Part shown: positions 34,613 to 48,342 of the stretch, one piece after another | How the letters are laid out: each line of letters starts with the position of its first letter | Numbering within the stretch: position 1 is the first letter of the stretch | Origin: Hyphomicrobiales bacterium | GTDB lineage: Bacteria > Pseudomonadota > Alphaproteobacteria > Rhizobiales > Kaistiaceae | Direction: 5' to 3' | NCBI GenBank assembly: GCA_017305635.1 | Contig: JAFKKF010000009.1 | Span: 234,190-298,189, forward strand | Length of the DNA: 64,000 bases | The notes under the pieces: generated by a model | Seen by the model: the letters and a program-made list of their open reading frames with translations, nothing else | Databases searched by the model: none | What the model was told of the DNA's origin: nothing | Position numbers and translations under genes: made by a program

Positions 34613-34736
34613 GAACCGGGCCCGGCCCCGGGCGTTGCCCCTCCGGGTGCGCCGTTTCAGCGCGGCGGGCCCGACACGGCTTCGCCCCAATCGCGGCGGA
34701 CCACCATCGTGATCGCAACCAGAAAGGGGTGACGAG

Positions 34737-35225
34737 ATGACTGCTTTCTCCGGGATGAAATCGGTCGCGATGGCGCTTGCCGCGGCCGCCGTGCTCACGG
34801 TCGGCGCAGGCGAGGCCTCCGCGGCCAGCGTCAAGGTCGGCGTGCTCGAATGCCGTGTCGCGCCGGGCGTCGGGCTGATCGTCGGCTCGTCCAAACGGCT
34901 CGCCTGCACCTTCACGCCGACCGGGCGCAAGGCAGAGAACTATTCCGGCCGCATCAGCAAGATCGGCATCGATGTCGGCTTCACCAAGGGCGGCGTGATC
35001 GTATGGGGCGTCTTCGCCCCGACCTCCGGCTACCAGCGCCACGCGCTCGCCGGGCACTATGCCGGCGCCTCGGCGCAGGCGACGCTGGTTGCCGGGCTCG
35101 GCGCCAACGTGCTCGTCGGCGGCTCGAACAAGTCCTTCGCCTTGCAGCCGTTCAGCCTTTCGGGCCAGACGGGGGTCAACCTCGCCGTCGGCGTGACCGG
35201 CCTCGAACTCTACGCCTCGAAGTAG
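34737..35225 (+). CDS. DUF992 secreted protein (paralogue 2)
   Basis: The 162-residue product repeats the architecture of its upstream neighbour: signal peptide ending AASA, KVGVLECRVAPGVGLIVGSS, LACTFTPTGRKAENYSGRIS, VIVWGVFAPTSGYQ and GGSNKSFALQPFSLSGQTGV. The two are tandem duplicates 124 bp apart, with perhaps half of residues shared. A hairpin terminator follows. Confidence 0.85.
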   Translation: MTAFSGMKSVAMALAAAAVLTVGAGEASAASVKVGVLECRVAPGVGLIVGSSKRLACTFTPTGRKAENYSGRISKIGIDVGFTKGGVIVWGVFAPTSGYQRHALAGHYAGASAQATLVAGLGANVLVGGSNKSFALQPFSLSGQTGVNLAVGVTGLELYASK

Positions 35226-35251
35226 CTCCGGCGCACATCGCCGCGACCTGG

Positions 35252-35281
35252 AAGGGGCCGCTCTTGTCAGCGGCCCCTTTC
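35252..35281 (+). terminator. Terminator after the DUF992 pair
   Basis: AAGGGGCCGCT-CTTGTC-AGCGGCCCCTT forms an 11-bp stem, with a short TTTCC tail. Confidence 0.7.
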
Positions 35282-35355
35282 CTTGCCAGCATCCGGTCAA
35301 GGACCAATTCAATCGGTGGAGACGGCAGGACTGGGCATAACAAGGAGGCACGATC

Positions 35356-37407
35356 ATGGGAGACGGCAACGGCAGAGTGGCCGGTCCGCGGTGCATCGCA
35401 CTCGTGGGTCCATTCGCCAGCGGCAAAACAACCCTGCTTGAAGCAATCCTGGCGCGGACCGGCGCGGTAACCCGACAAGGGACGATTGCCGAAAAGAACA
35501 CGCTCGGCGACGCGTCGCCCGAAGCGCGCGCCCATCAGATGAGCGTCGAGGCGAATGTCGCCGAGACCGAGTTCATGGGCGACCATTTCACTTTCATCGA
35601 CTGTCCCGGCTCGGTCGAGTTCGCCTTCGAGGCGGAAGGGGTGCTGGCCGGCGTCGACCTCGCCGTCGTCGTCGCCGAGGCCGACGCGAAGAAGGTCCCG
35701 GCCCTGCAGGTCATGCTGAAGATGCTGGAGGACCGGCGGATCCCGAGGCTCCTCTTCCTCAACAAGATGGACAAGGCGGAGGCGGGGGTGCGCGAGACTC
35801 TCGACCTGCTGCAGCCGGCGAGCGGCGTGCCGATGGTGCTCCGCCATATCCCGATCACCGAAAAGGGCGTCACCACGGGCTTCGTCGACCTGGCGCTGGA
35901 GCGCGCCTTTGTCTATCGCGAGCATGCGCCGAGCGAGCTCGTCGACATGACCGATGAGACGCGCAGCGCGGAAGCGGATGCGCGCTATGCGATGCTCGAG
36001 AAGCTCGCCGACTACGACGACGGGCTGATGGAGCAGCTCCTCGAGGATATCGAGCCCGAGCGCGACAAGATCTTCTCCGACCTCGTCGCCGAGATGCGCG
36101 CCGGCCAGATCTGCCCGGTCTTCATCGGCGCGGCCGAGCACGGCAACGGCGTCGGGCGGCTCCTGAAGGCGATCCGCCACGAGGCGCCGAGCATTGCCGA
36201 TACGCGCAAGCGCCTCGGCATCGCCGGCGGTGGCGACGCCATCCTGCAGGTCATGAAGACGCTGCACACGACCCATGGCGGCAAGCTCTCCATCGCCCGC
36301 GTCCTGACCGGTTCGGTCGGCGACGGCGCCGAGCTCACCGGGCCGGACGGCCCCGTCGGGCGCGCCGCCGGCATCTTCCGCATCATGGGGCAGCAGGCGG
36401 CGAAGCGCGACGCCGCGCAGGAAGGCGAGACCGTCGGCATCGGCAAGCTCGATGGCGCCAGGACCGGCATGACGCTTTCGACCGGCAGGGCGGCGCCGGC
36501 GCAGCTCGTGTCGCTGGTGCGGCCCGATGCCGTGCTCGGCACTGCGCTCGCCGCGGTCGACCGCAAGGACGAGGTCAAGCTCGCCGCGGCGCTCACCAAG
36601 GTTGTCGAAGAAGATCCGTCGCTCGCCATCAGCCATGTTGCCGACACGGGCGAGACCATCGTCGAGGGGCAGGGGGAGATGCACCTTCGCGTGACGCTCG
36701 AGCGGATCACCGGCAAGTACGGCGTCGTGGTGCACACCCACGAGCCGACGGTGCCCTACAGGGAGACGATCCGCGGCTCGGCGACCGTGCGCGGCCGGCA
36801 CAAGAAGCAGTCCGGCGGCCACGGCCAGTTCGGCGACGTGGTGCTCGAGATCAAGCCGCTGCCGCGCGGCGCCGGCTTCGAGTTCACCGAGGCGATCACC
36901 GGCGGCGTGGTGCCGCGCAACTACATCCCCTCGGTCGAGGAGGGCGTCAGCGAATACCTCGCCCGCGGGCCGCTCGGCTTCCGCGTGGTCGACGTGGCGG
37001 TGAAGCTGACCGACGGCTCGTACCACACGGTCGATTCCTCCGACATGGCCTTCCGGACGGCGGCGCAGGTCGGCATGCGCGAGGGCATGCCGCAATGCCA
37101 TCCGGTGCTCCTGGAGCCGGTCCTGAAGGTGGAGCTCGCGGTGCCGTCGGAGGCGACGGCACGGGCCAATGCGATCGTCTCGCAGCGGCGCGGGCAGCTC
37201 CTCGGCTTCGACGCGCGGCCGGGCTGGCAGGGCTGGGACGTGGTCGAGGCGATGATCCCGCAATCGGAGATGCGCGACCTGATCGTGGAACTGCGCTCGG
37301 CGACCGCCGGCGTCGGCACCTTCCGGGCGCGCTTCGACCATCTGGCGGAACTGACCGGCAAGCTCGCCGACCAGGTCATCCAGCGGTCGGGCCAGAAGGC
37401 GGCGTAG
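35356..37407 (+). CDS. Elongation factor G-like GTPase (EF-G2-type, divergent)
   Basis: The 683-residue protein has EF-G domain order: a GTPase domain with Walker A GPFASGKT (residues 18-25), G3 DCPGSVEF (82-89) and G4 NKMD (136-139), then domains II to V (EGQGEMHLRVTLERITGKYG, FTEAITGGVVPRNYIPSVEEG, RRGQLLGFD). It differs from translational EF-G: the DTPGH catalytic His is Ser86, and the RGIT switch I motif is missing. It thus belongs to the EF-G-like clade with an unsettled role, perhaps ribosome quality control. A terminator follows. Confidence 0.85.
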   Translation: MGDGNGRVAGPRCIALVGPFASGKTTLLEAILARTGAVTRQGTIAEKNTLGDASPEARAHQMSVEANVAETEFMGDHFTFIDCPGSVEFAFEAEGVLAGVDLAVVVAEADAKKVPALQVMLKMLEDRRIPRLLFLNKMDKAEAGVRETLDLLQPASGVPMVLRHIPITEKGVTTGFVDLALERAFVYREHAPSELVDMTDETRSAEADARYAMLEKLADYDDGLMEQLLEDIEPERDKIFSDLVAEMRAGQICPVFIGAAEHGNGVGRLLKAIRHEAPSIADTRKRLGIAGGGDAILQVMKTLHTTHGGKLSIARVLTGSVGDGAELTGPDGPVGRAAGIFRIMGQQAAKRDAAQEGETVGIGKLDGARTGMTLSTGRAAPAQLVSLVRPDAVLGTALAAVDRKDEVKLAAALTKVVEEDPSLAISHVADTGETIVEGQGEMHLRVTLERITGKYGVVVHTHEPTVPYRETIRGSATVRGRHKKQSGGHGQFGDVVLEIKPLPRGAGFEFTEAITGGVVPRNYIPSVEEGVSEYLARGPLGFRVVDVAVKLTDGSYHTVDSSDMAFRTAAQVGMREGMPQCHPVLLEPVLKVELAVPSEATARANAIVSQRRGQLLGFDARPGWQGWDVVEAMIPQSEMRDLIVELRSATAGVGTFRARFDHLAELTGKLADQVIQRSGQKAA

Positions 37408-37425
37408 CAGGGGCCTCAAAAGAAA

Positions 37426-37453
37426 GCCGGGCCACGAAGGCCCGGCAGTCTTT
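37426..37453 (+). terminator. Terminator after the EF-G-like gene
   Basis: GCCGGGCC-ACGAA-GGCCCGGC forms a perfect 8-bp stem followed by AGTCTTT on the plus strand. Confidence 0.7.
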
Positions 37454-37591
37454 GCCGCATCAGCAACGCGAGCGGCAATCCTTCCAGAGGGGAACAGCCG
37501 ACGCTGCGAGGGCATCCGCAGGGAGGGAACGGAGGCGAATCACTGCATCGACAGGATCAGTCTATGACGATCTCTCAAAACAGGACCCTAA

Positions 37592-37621
37592 TACTTCTGG
37601 ATAACGAAATATCCAGAAGTA
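37592..37621 (-). terminator. 12-bp perfect hairpin after the LysR gene
   Basis: TACTTCTGGATA-ACGAAA-TATCCAGAAGTA is an A+T-rich perfect palindrome 36 bp past the LysR stop. It could terminate the leftward trxB-lysR transcript, although it has only a short T run. It could also be a protein-binding site. Confidence 0.45.
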
Positions 37622-37656
37622 CGCGATAATTCTGCAACATATGCGCCAGTATTGGC

Positions 37657-38547
37657 CTAGTAGGGCCAGTTCTGCGCCTTGGCGATGAGGAAGTCGCGGA
37701 AGACATGGACGCGGGCGGAGTTCTTCAGCTCCGCCGGATAGACGAAATAGCAGGCGAAGCTCGGCACCTCCACGTCGGGCAGGATTCGCTGCAGGCCCGA
37801 CTCGGGCTCGACCATGTAGTCGGGCAGGACGGCGATGCCGATGCCGCGCTCTATGGCGCTCTTGATCGAGAAGATGTTGTTGATGGTGAGGATCGGCTCG
37901 CGTGCCTTCTCGCCGGCGCGGCCGGCGGCCTCCAGCCAGTTCACGTCGCGCAGGTATTGCGGGATCGGCACGCCGTAGCTGACGATGCGGTGCTGGTCGA
38001 CCTCCTCCAGCGTCTTCGGCGTGCCGTGCTTCTCCAGGTAGGTGCGATGCGCATAGATGTGCATGTGCACCGTGAAGAGCCGCCGCTGGATGAGGTCGGG
38101 CTGCACGGGCTGGCGGAGGCGGATGGCGACGTCGGCCTCGCGCATGCCGAGGTCGAGCTCCTGGTCGTCGAGCACCAGGTGCAGGTTGATCGAGGGATGC
38201 AGCTCGAGGAATTCGTGGATGCGGTCGGTGAGCCACGTCGAGCCGAGGCCGACGGTGGTGGTCATCCGCAGCGTGCCGCTCGGCTTCTCATTCGATTCCG
38301 TCAGGCGCGAGCGCACGCCCTCGAGCTTGACCAGGACGTCGTTGGCGGCACGGAAGAGATGCTCGCCCTGCTCGGTGAGGATGAGGCCGCGGGCATGGCG
38401 GTGGAAGAGGGGGACGCCGAGGTCCTGCTCCAGCGCGCTCACCTGACGGCTGACGGCCGACTGGCTCATGTTGAGCGCCTCGCCGGCATGGGTGAACGAG
38501 CCCGCCTGCGCGGCGGCCTGGAATATGCGCAGCTTGTCCCAATCCAT
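37657..38547 (-). CDS. LysR-family transcriptional regulator
   Basis: The 296-residue protein has a LysR helix-turn-helix (LRIFQAAAQAGSFTHAGEAL, MSQSAVSRQVSALEQDLGVP) and a periplasmic-binding-like effector domain (LRMTTTVGLGSTWLTDRIHE, SIKSAIERGIGIAVLPDYMV). It sits 22 bp downstream of trxB on the same strand and probably shares its transcript, a pairing found in other Rhizobiales. The targets and effector are unknown. Confidence 0.92.
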   Translation of the reverse strand: MDWDKLRIFQAAAQAGSFTHAGEALNMSQSAVSRQVSALEQDLGVPLFHRHARGLILTEQGEHLFRAANDVLVKLEGVRSRLTESNEKPSGTLRMTTTVGLGSTWLTDRIHEFLELHPSINLHLVLDDQELDLGMREADVAIRLRQPVQPDLIQRRLFTVHMHIYAHRTYLEKHGTPKTLEEVDQHRIVSYGVPIPQYLRDVNWLEAAGRAGEKAREPILTINNIFSIKSAIERGIGIAVLPDYMVEPESGLQRILPDVEVPSFACYFVYPAELKNSARVHVFRDFLIAKAQNWPY

Positions 38548-38569
38548 GGTGCGCGCCCGATCGTTAAAG

Positions 38570-39529
38570 CTATTCGGCCGCCACGGCCGGCTGGTGCTCT
38601 TCGGCGGCGAGGAAGCGCTCCGCCTCGAGCGCGGCCATGCAGCCCTGGCCGGCGGCGGTCACCGCCTGGCGGAAGGTTTCGTCGGTGACGTCGCCGGCGG
38701 CGAAGACGCCGGGCACGCTGGTCGCGGTGGAATCGGGCGCCGTCCAGATATAGCCGGAGGGCTTGCGGCGGAGCTGGTCGCCGACCAGTGCCGTTGCCGG
38801 CGCGTGGCCGATGGCGACGAAGACCCCGTCGGCGCGCAGCTCGGTGCGCTCGCCGGTATGGAGGTTGCGGATGGCGAGGCCGGTGACCTTGGGCGGCGGG
38901 CCGTCGAGGCCGATCACGTCCTCGACGACGCTGTCCCAGATGACGTTGATCTTCGGGTTGGTGAAGAGGCGGGCCTGCAGGATCTTCTCGGCGCGGAACT
39001 CGTGCCGGCGGTGGACGATGGTCACCTTGGTGGCGAAGCGGGTAAGGAAGGTGGCGTCCTCGATCGCCGTGTTGCCGCCGCCGACGACCACCACCTCGCG
39101 GTTCTTGAAGAAGAAGCCGTCGCAGGTGGCGCAGGCCGAGAGGCCGAAGCCCTTGAACTTCGGCTCGGAAGGCAGGTTCAGCCACTTCGCCTCGGCGCCG
39201 GTCGCCACGATCAGCGTATCGCAGGTATAGACCGTGCCGGAATCGCCGAAGAGCCTGAACGGGCGGCGCGAGAGATCCATCGAGGCAATGAAGTCATTCT
39301 CGATGCGCGTGCCGAAATGCTCGGCCTGCAGGCGCATCTGGTCCATGAGCCAGGGGCCCTGGATGACCTCGGCAAAGCCCGGATAGTTCTCGACGTCGGT
39401 GGTGATGGTGAGCTGGCCGCCGACCTGCACGCCGGCAATGAGCACGGGCTCGAGCAGGGCGCGGGAAGCGTAGATCGCCGCCGTGTAGCCGGCGGGGCCG
39501 GAGCCAATGATGATCACCTTGGCATGCAT
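38570..39529 (-). CDS. trxB: Thioredoxin-disulfide reductase
   Basis: The 319-residue flavoenzyme passes electrons from NADPH via FAD and a redox disulfide to thioredoxin. The FAD motif GSGPAGYTAAIYA, the active-site Cys133-Ala-Thr-Cys136, the NADPH motif GGGNTAIEDATFLT and the second FAD site GVFAAGDVTDETFRQAVTAAG are all in place. The length is normal. It precedes the LysR gene. Confidence 0.96.
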   Translation of the reverse strand: MHAKVIIIGSGPAGYTAAIYASRALLEPVLIAGVQVGGQLTITTDVENYPGFAEVIQGPWLMDQMRLQAEHFGTRIENDFIASMDLSRRPFRLFGDSGTVYTCDTLIVATGAEAKWLNLPSEPKFKGFGLSACATCDGFFFKNREVVVVGGGNTAIEDATFLTRFATKVTIVHRRHEFRAEKILQARLFTNPKINVIWDSVVEDVIGLDGPPPKVTGLAIRNLHTGERTELRADGVFVAIGHAPATALVGDQLRRKPSGYIWTAPDSTATSVPGVFAAGDVTDETFRQAVTAAGQGCMAALEAERFLAAEEHQPAVAAE

Positions 39530-39741
39530 GGCCTTCGTCCTTGAAGGGGGATTCCTCGCGTGAATCTATGGTCAGCCCTTCCGCATTTGCAAGGCTCGGG
39601 CTGCTGCTATGCGCGTACCTTCCCCGGAAAAGAGCGGGAAGCCGGCTGAATTCATGCGGAGAGAACTGAAGACGGGGGCGCAGGAAGAAGCGCCGGCGGA
39701 TTGCGTTGGCCGGCCGGCGCCAGAGCGGAAAGGCCCAGGCC

Positions 39742-40218
39742 TCAGGCGTATTTGACCTTCACCACCTCGTAGGAGCGGGCGCCGCCCGGCGCCGCGACCT
39801 CGACCGTGTCGTTGACCGACTTGCCGATGAGCGCGCGGGCGATGGGCGAGGAAATGGAAATCTTGCCCGACTTCACGTCGGCCTCGACGTCGCCGACGAT
39901 CTGGTAGGTCTTCTTCTCCTCGGTGTCCTCGTCGACGAGCGTGACGATGGCGCCGAACTTGATGGTCTTGGAGCCGACGAGCTTCGACACGTCGATGATA
40001 TCGGCGCGCGAGAGCTTGTCCTCGATCTCGGCGATGCGGCCCTCGTTGAGGCCATGCTGCTCCTTGGCGGCGTGGTATTCCGCGTTCTCGGAAAGGTCGC
40101 CATGGCCGCGCGCCTCGGCGATCGCCTCGATGATGCGCGGGCGCTCGACCGAGGTCAGCCGCTTCAGCTCGGATTCCAGCGCCGCATGTCCGGCAGCCGT
40201 CATCGGAACCTTCTCCAT
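39742..40218 (-). CDS. greA: Transcription elongation factor GreA
   Basis: GreA rescues backtracked RNA polymerase by stimulating transcript cleavage. The 158-residue product has the coiled-coil N-terminus ([20 protein letters not shown], then [20 protein letters not shown] with the essential DxxE-type acidic tip) and the C-terminal FKBP-like domain ([18 protein letters not shown]). The ATG at 40218 ([10 protein letters not shown]) is canonical. It lies downstream of carB. Confidence 0.95.
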   Translation of the reverse strand: MEKVPMTAAGHAALESELKRLTSVERPRIIEAIAEARGHGDLSENAEYHAAKEQHGLNEGRIAEIEDKLSRADIIDVSKLVGSKTIKFGAIVTLVDEDTEEKKTYQIVGDVEADVKSGKISISSPIARALIGKSVNDTVEVAAPGGARSYEVVKVKYA

Positions 40219-40366
40219 CGCCCATATTCCTTCGTTCGTACCGGGCGGAACCGAATCCGCATCCGATGATAACACTGGCGCGTCAGCCCACCGGGCCACG
40301 CGGTTTCTTCACTTGCTGGACGCAGCCCGCAGAAAGGACCGCTCCCCACGCCGGCCGGGAAGCCGG

Positions 40367-43684
<3,318 letters not shown>

Positions 43685-43917
43685 GCGTCTCGCGCCAAAA
43701 AGCCCCGGTGCCGCATGGGCCGCCCGGGGCGGGAATCTTTGCAAAGCTTCAGGCTAAGCCGGCCTTATAGGGGAAAGCGGGGGCAGGGGGAACCCCCGGA
43801 GGACGCCTGCCTCGACGCGCGGAACGGAACGGCGACTCCGCCGTTTGTTTGCCCTATAATTGCGATGGATTGTCGGTGCGGGATGCTTCCCGCGCCTCAC
43901 GTGGGAACGACGAAGAC

Positions 43918-44850
43918 ATGCGCTGGCAGGACAGACGCGAAAGCAGCAATATCGAGGATCGCCGCGGGGACAGCGGCGCCGGCGGCGGATTCAACCTGCC
44001 GGGCGGCATGGGCGGCCCGCGCATGGGGTTGCCGGGCGGCGGTGGCGGGCGCCTCAGCTTCGGCGGCATCGGCATCGTCCTGGTGATTCTCGCGGTCGCG
44101 TGGTTTGCCGGCATCGACCCGACCCGGCTCCTCGGCGGCGGTGGCGGCCTCCAGTTCCCGAGCGGCAGCGGTAGCGGGACCGGGACCGAAACCGGCCAGA
44201 CGGGCACGCCCGCCGACCAGCAGGGCAAGTTCGTCGCCTCGGTCCTCGGCGATACCGAGGATGCCTGGACGGCGATCTTCAAGAGCATGGGCAAGACCTA
44301 CGAGCCGCCGACGCTCGTCCTCTTCAGCGGGCAGACCTCGTCGGGTTGCGGCACGGCGACGGCGTCGGTCGGGCCGTTCTACTGCCCGAACGACCACAAG
44401 CTCTACATCGACCTCGCCTTCTACGACGAGCTCAGCAAGCGGTTCGGCGCGCCCGGCGATTTTGCCGAGGCCTATGTGATCGCCCACGAGGTCGGCCACC
44501 ATGTGCAGAACCTCCTCGGCATCCTGCCGCAGGTTGACGCCAAGCGCCGGCAGGTGAGCGAGACCGAATCCAACGAGCTCTCGGTGCGCCTCGAGCTGCA
44601 GGCGGATTGCCTTGCCGGCGTCTGGGGCAACTCGGCGCAGAAGGAAGGCATTCTCGAGCAGGGCGATTTCGAGGAAGCACTGAACGCCGCCGCCGCCGTC
44701 GGTGACGACCGGCTGCAGAAGCAGGGGCAGGGCTACGTCGTGCCCGACTCCTTCACGCACGGCACCTCGGCGCAACGCGCGGCCTGGTTCAAGAAGGGCT
44801 TCCAGTCCGGCGACATCAATTCCTGCGACACATTCTCGGGCAGCATCTGA
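43918..44850 (+). CDS. Neutral zinc metallopeptidase, YpfJ family
   Basis: The 310-residue membrane-anchored protein has a Gly-rich cytoplasmic start, one transmembrane helix (FGGIGIVLVILAVAWFAGI), a Gly/Thr linker and a zincin-like domain with His190-Glu-Val-Gly-His194 in AYVIAHEVGHHVQNLLG and a downstream ELQADCLAGVWGN that supplies the third ligand. Family members are predicted periplasmic peptidases with no known substrate. It is inserted between carB and carA on the opposite strand. Confidence 0.9.
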   Translation: MRWQDRRESSNIEDRRGDSGAGGGFNLPGGMGGPRMGLPGGGGGRLSFGGIGIVLVILAVAWFAGIDPTRLLGGGGGLQFPSGSGSGTGTETGQTGTPADQQGKFVASVLGDTEDAWTAIFKSMGKTYEPPTLVLFSGQTSSGCGTATASVGPFYCPNDHKLYIDLAFYDELSKRFGAPGDFAEAYVIAHEVGHHVQNLLGILPQVDAKRRQVSETESNELSVRLELQADCLAGVWGNSAQKEGILEQGDFEEALNAAAAVGDDRLQKQGQGYVVPDSFTHGTSAQRAAWFKKGFQSGDINSCDTFSGSI

Positions 44851-44956
44851 ACGCGCAGCGCAGATGGCATGGAGCGGGCGGCATGCCGTCCGCTTCGCCG
44901 CCGGGCGTCGATGGGGCTAGACTTCCGCCGGGGAGCGATTCCGGGTGGAGGTCGTG

Positions 44957-45490
44957 ATGAGCCAGGATGCCTTTGCGAGCATGGCCAAGCAGCTTCTCGA
45001 AGCGGACGAGGGGGAGCTTCGCCCGCACGAGAAGAAGGTGCTTGAGAAGATTCTCAAGCGGCTCGCCATCTCGCGCTACATCGAGAAGGACTACCAGGAG
45101 CAATCGACCTTCGGTCAGCGGGTGGCGGACCGGGTAGCCGAGGTCGGCGGCTCGTGGACCTTCATCATCGGCTTCTTCGTCTTCATCTTCCTCTGGATAT
45201 CGATCAACACCTTCATCCTTCTCGACCGCGCCTACGATGCCTATCCCTTCATCCTCCTCAACCTCGCGCTCTCGCTGCTCGCCGCCGTGCAGGCGCCGAT
45301 CATCCTGATGTCGCAGAACCGGCAGGCGGCGCGCGACCGTCTCGCCGCCGAGCACGACTACGAGGTGAACCTGAAGGCCGAGATCGAGATCGCCGCGTTG
45401 CACGAGAAGCTCGACCAGATCCGCGCCAACGAGCTCGCCATCCTCTGCCGGCAGATCAAGCACGAGCTCCAAGGCGAGGGGCGTAGCTGA
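44957..45490 (+). CDS. DUF1003 membrane protein
   Basis: The 177-residue protein has a charged N-terminus, the DUF1003 pattern TFGQRVADRVAEVGGSWTFI, and two helices (GFFVFIFLWISINTFILL and ILLNLALSLLAAVQAPIILM) followed by SQNRQAARDRLAAEHDYEVN and a C-terminal coil. The family occurs in bacteria near metal or envelope genes but is uncharacterised. The ATG at 44957 has GGAGG 7 bp upstream. Confidence 0.88.
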   Translation: MSQDAFASMAKQLLEADEGELRPHEKKVLEKILKRLAISRYIEKDYQEQSTFGQRVADRVAEVGGSWTFIIGFFVFIFLWISINTFILLDRAYDAYPFILLNLALSLLAAVQAPIILMSQNRQAARDRLAAEHDYEVNLKAEIEIAALHEKLDQIRANELAILCRQIKHELQGEGRS

Positions 45491-45502
45491 GGTGGCGGGG
45501 CG

Positions 45503-46093
45503 CTACCCGCGGCCGAGCAGGCGCTTCAGCGGTGGCGCGGCGAAGTTCAGAAAATAGGCCCACATGGCGTGCCCGGGCGAGAAGAGGCTGATCACGCCCG
45601 AGGCGAGCGCGGAGGCGATGAGCACGCCCAGCTCGAAGCGGCCGCTATCCGTCGACGGGCGGCCGTTGTCGCGCTCGTCCAGGTAGGAGATGAGGATCGC
45701 CAATGCCGCGCAGAGCGTCATGTTGGCGGCATAGAGCCAGATCGCCGGCGACAGCTCGAAGCGGCCGAGCACCATCATCGAGAAGGGCATGCAGGTGATG
45801 AAGAAGAGCTGCCCAAGCACCGCCCAGGTGAAGGCGCTGCTGACCACCTCGGAGCCGTCGCGGGGCCGTGCCCGGCCGAGCCAGAACACGGCGAGGACCA
45901 GGAAGGTCACGACATAGGCGATCAGCGTGCCCTGGAGATCGAGGAGGGCCTTGATCAGGTCGCCGGGACCCGTCGGGTGGAAATCGTCCGGCAGTTCGAG
46001 ATTGATGACGAGAAGCGTCATCGCGAAGGCGTAGACGCCGTCGGTCAGCGCGTCGAGCCGGTCGCGCGGAAGGAAACCCGCCGGCTCGGCCAT
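45503..46093 (-). CDS. TMEM175-family (DUF1211) potassium channel-like protein
   Basis: The 196-residue protein has six hydrophobic segments and the DUF1211 opening RLDALTDGVYAFAMTLLVIN, which carries the F-S/A-x-x-x-T/L core of TMEM175 channels (FAMTLL in place of FSFAMT). Bacterial TMEM175 forms tetrameric K+ channels; selectivity here is unknown. It starts 5 bp after carA, so it shares the carA transcript. A longer upstream frame over carA is a shadow. Confidence 0.82.
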   Translation of the reverse strand: MAEPAGFLPRDRLDALTDGVYAFAMTLLVINLELPDDFHPTGPGDLIKALLDLQGTLIAYVVTFLVLAVFWLGRARPRDGSEVVSSAFTWAVLGQLFFITCMPFSMMVLGRFELSPAIWLYAANMTLCAALAILISYLDERDNGRPSTDSGRFELGVLIASALASGVISLFSPGHAMWAYFLNFAAPPLKRLLGRG

Positions 46094-46098
46094 GGGCC

Positions 46099-47271
<1,173 letters not shown>

Positions 47272-47435
47272 GGCTGGTTCCGGGGATCGGGAGTCGGGCG
47301 GAAACTAGGCCAGCGTCCGGGCCACGTCAAAGTCTTAAGAATGTCGAAACTCTGCCGGCGCGAAGGCCCCGCCGATTAACCTTCGCTTCAAGCTTGGTGC
47401 CTAGCGTCCGGCACAGGCAATAAAGGGCGCCCGCC

Positions 47436-47600
47436 GTGGCCAGACTTCTCAAGCGCTTCTGTCTGGATACCGAAGGCTCCGTCGCGCTGGAATATGCGCT
47501 GATCGGCGGAATCGTCAGCGTTGCCGTCATCGTCGGCGCGCTGTCCATCGGGACCCATCTCAACGGCGCGCTCGCCTCGATCGCTCCCTGGATGAAGTGA
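47436..47600 (+). CDS. Flp/Fap-type pilin (orphan)
   Basis: The 54-residue protein has the Flp pattern: a short basic leader (MARLLKRFCLDTEGS), then VALEYALIGGIVSVAVIVGAL with the Glu-Tyr pair that follows the prepilin cleavage site, and a short C-terminus. The start is GTG at 47436. Flp pilins make up tight-adherence pili, but no tad assembly or peptidase gene lies in this window. It is divergent from carA. Confidence 0.82.
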   Translation: MARLLKRFCLDTEGSVALEYALIGGIVSVAVIVGALSIGTHLNGALASIAPWMK

Positions 47601-47607
47601 GACGGCC

Positions 47608-48324
47608 TCAGCCGTCCAGTTCGGGATAGTGCCGGAAGATTCCGTTCTCGTTGAACGGGAGGCGGCGCGGGCTGTCGAGATAGGCCGCGATCCGCGGGCG
47701 TCCTGCGACGCGGTCGCGGAGGGCCGCGACGCGCGGGCTCTTCTTCTCGGCACGCCGCATGGCGCGGGGAAAGGCGTAGCGCAGGCCCTCGACCACCTGG
47801 AACAGGGAAAGATCGGCATAAGTCAGCCGCGCGCCGACCAGGTATCCCCTGCCATTATCGGCGAGGATGCGCTCGAACCATTCGAGGAAGAGCGGGATGC
47901 GGCTCTTTCGGAAGAGGGCGGCGCGGCGCGCGGCCTCCTGCTTCTGGTCCTCGTAGTAGAAGTCGCCGCCGAGCGGGTGATGGCTGTCATGGGCCTCGAC
48001 GACGAGGTCGGCAATGGTGAGCTGGATCTGGTGCGTCCACAGCCGGCCGCGTTCGCTCGCCGGGGCGAGGCCCAGCTGCGATCCGAGATAGAGGAGAATG
48101 CCGGCGGTCTGGCCGACGATCGTCCGGCCATGGCGGAGGAAAGGCGGGGCGAAGGAAGCCGGCCGGCCTTTCGCCGCCTCGAGAAGGCCCATCATCTCGC
48201 GCATGCCGCCCGGCTCGCGGGCGACGTCGCGATAGTCGATGCCGGCCTCCTCGAAGGCGAGGCGGACGAATTCGCCCCGTCCCTGGATGCCGGGCCAGTA
48301 GAAGAGCTCGTAGCGCGCCGCCAT
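47608..48324 (-). CDS. Glutathione S-transferase-like protein
   Basis: The 238-residue protein has a GST N-terminal domain (YELFYWPGIQGRGEFVRLAF, with an active-site Tyr or Trp region) and a helical C-domain (VGARLTYADLSLFQVVEGLR). QTAGILLYLG replaces the usual SNAI segment that binds glutathione's gamma-glutamyl part. It converges on the Flp gene with a 7-bp gap. Confidence 0.82.
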   Translation of the reverse strand: MAARYELFYWPGIQGRGEFVRLAFEEAGIDYRDVAREPGGMREMMGLLEAAKGRPASFAPPFLRHGRTIVGQTAGILLYLGSQLGLAPASERGRLWTHQIQLTIADLVVEAHDSHHPLGGDFYYEDQKQEAARRAALFRKSRIPLFLEWFERILADNGRGYLVGARLTYADLSLFQVVEGLRYAFPRAMRRAEKKSPRVAALRDRVAGRPRIAAYLDSPRRLPFNENGIFRHYPELDG

Positions 48325-48342
48325 GAGCTCTCCTCCCGCCCG

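Noticed and set aside
35176..37515. 779-codon antisense ORF over the EF-G-like gene
   Set aside because: Arg/Asp/His-rich translation with no domain; mirror of a real GTP-binding protein gene.
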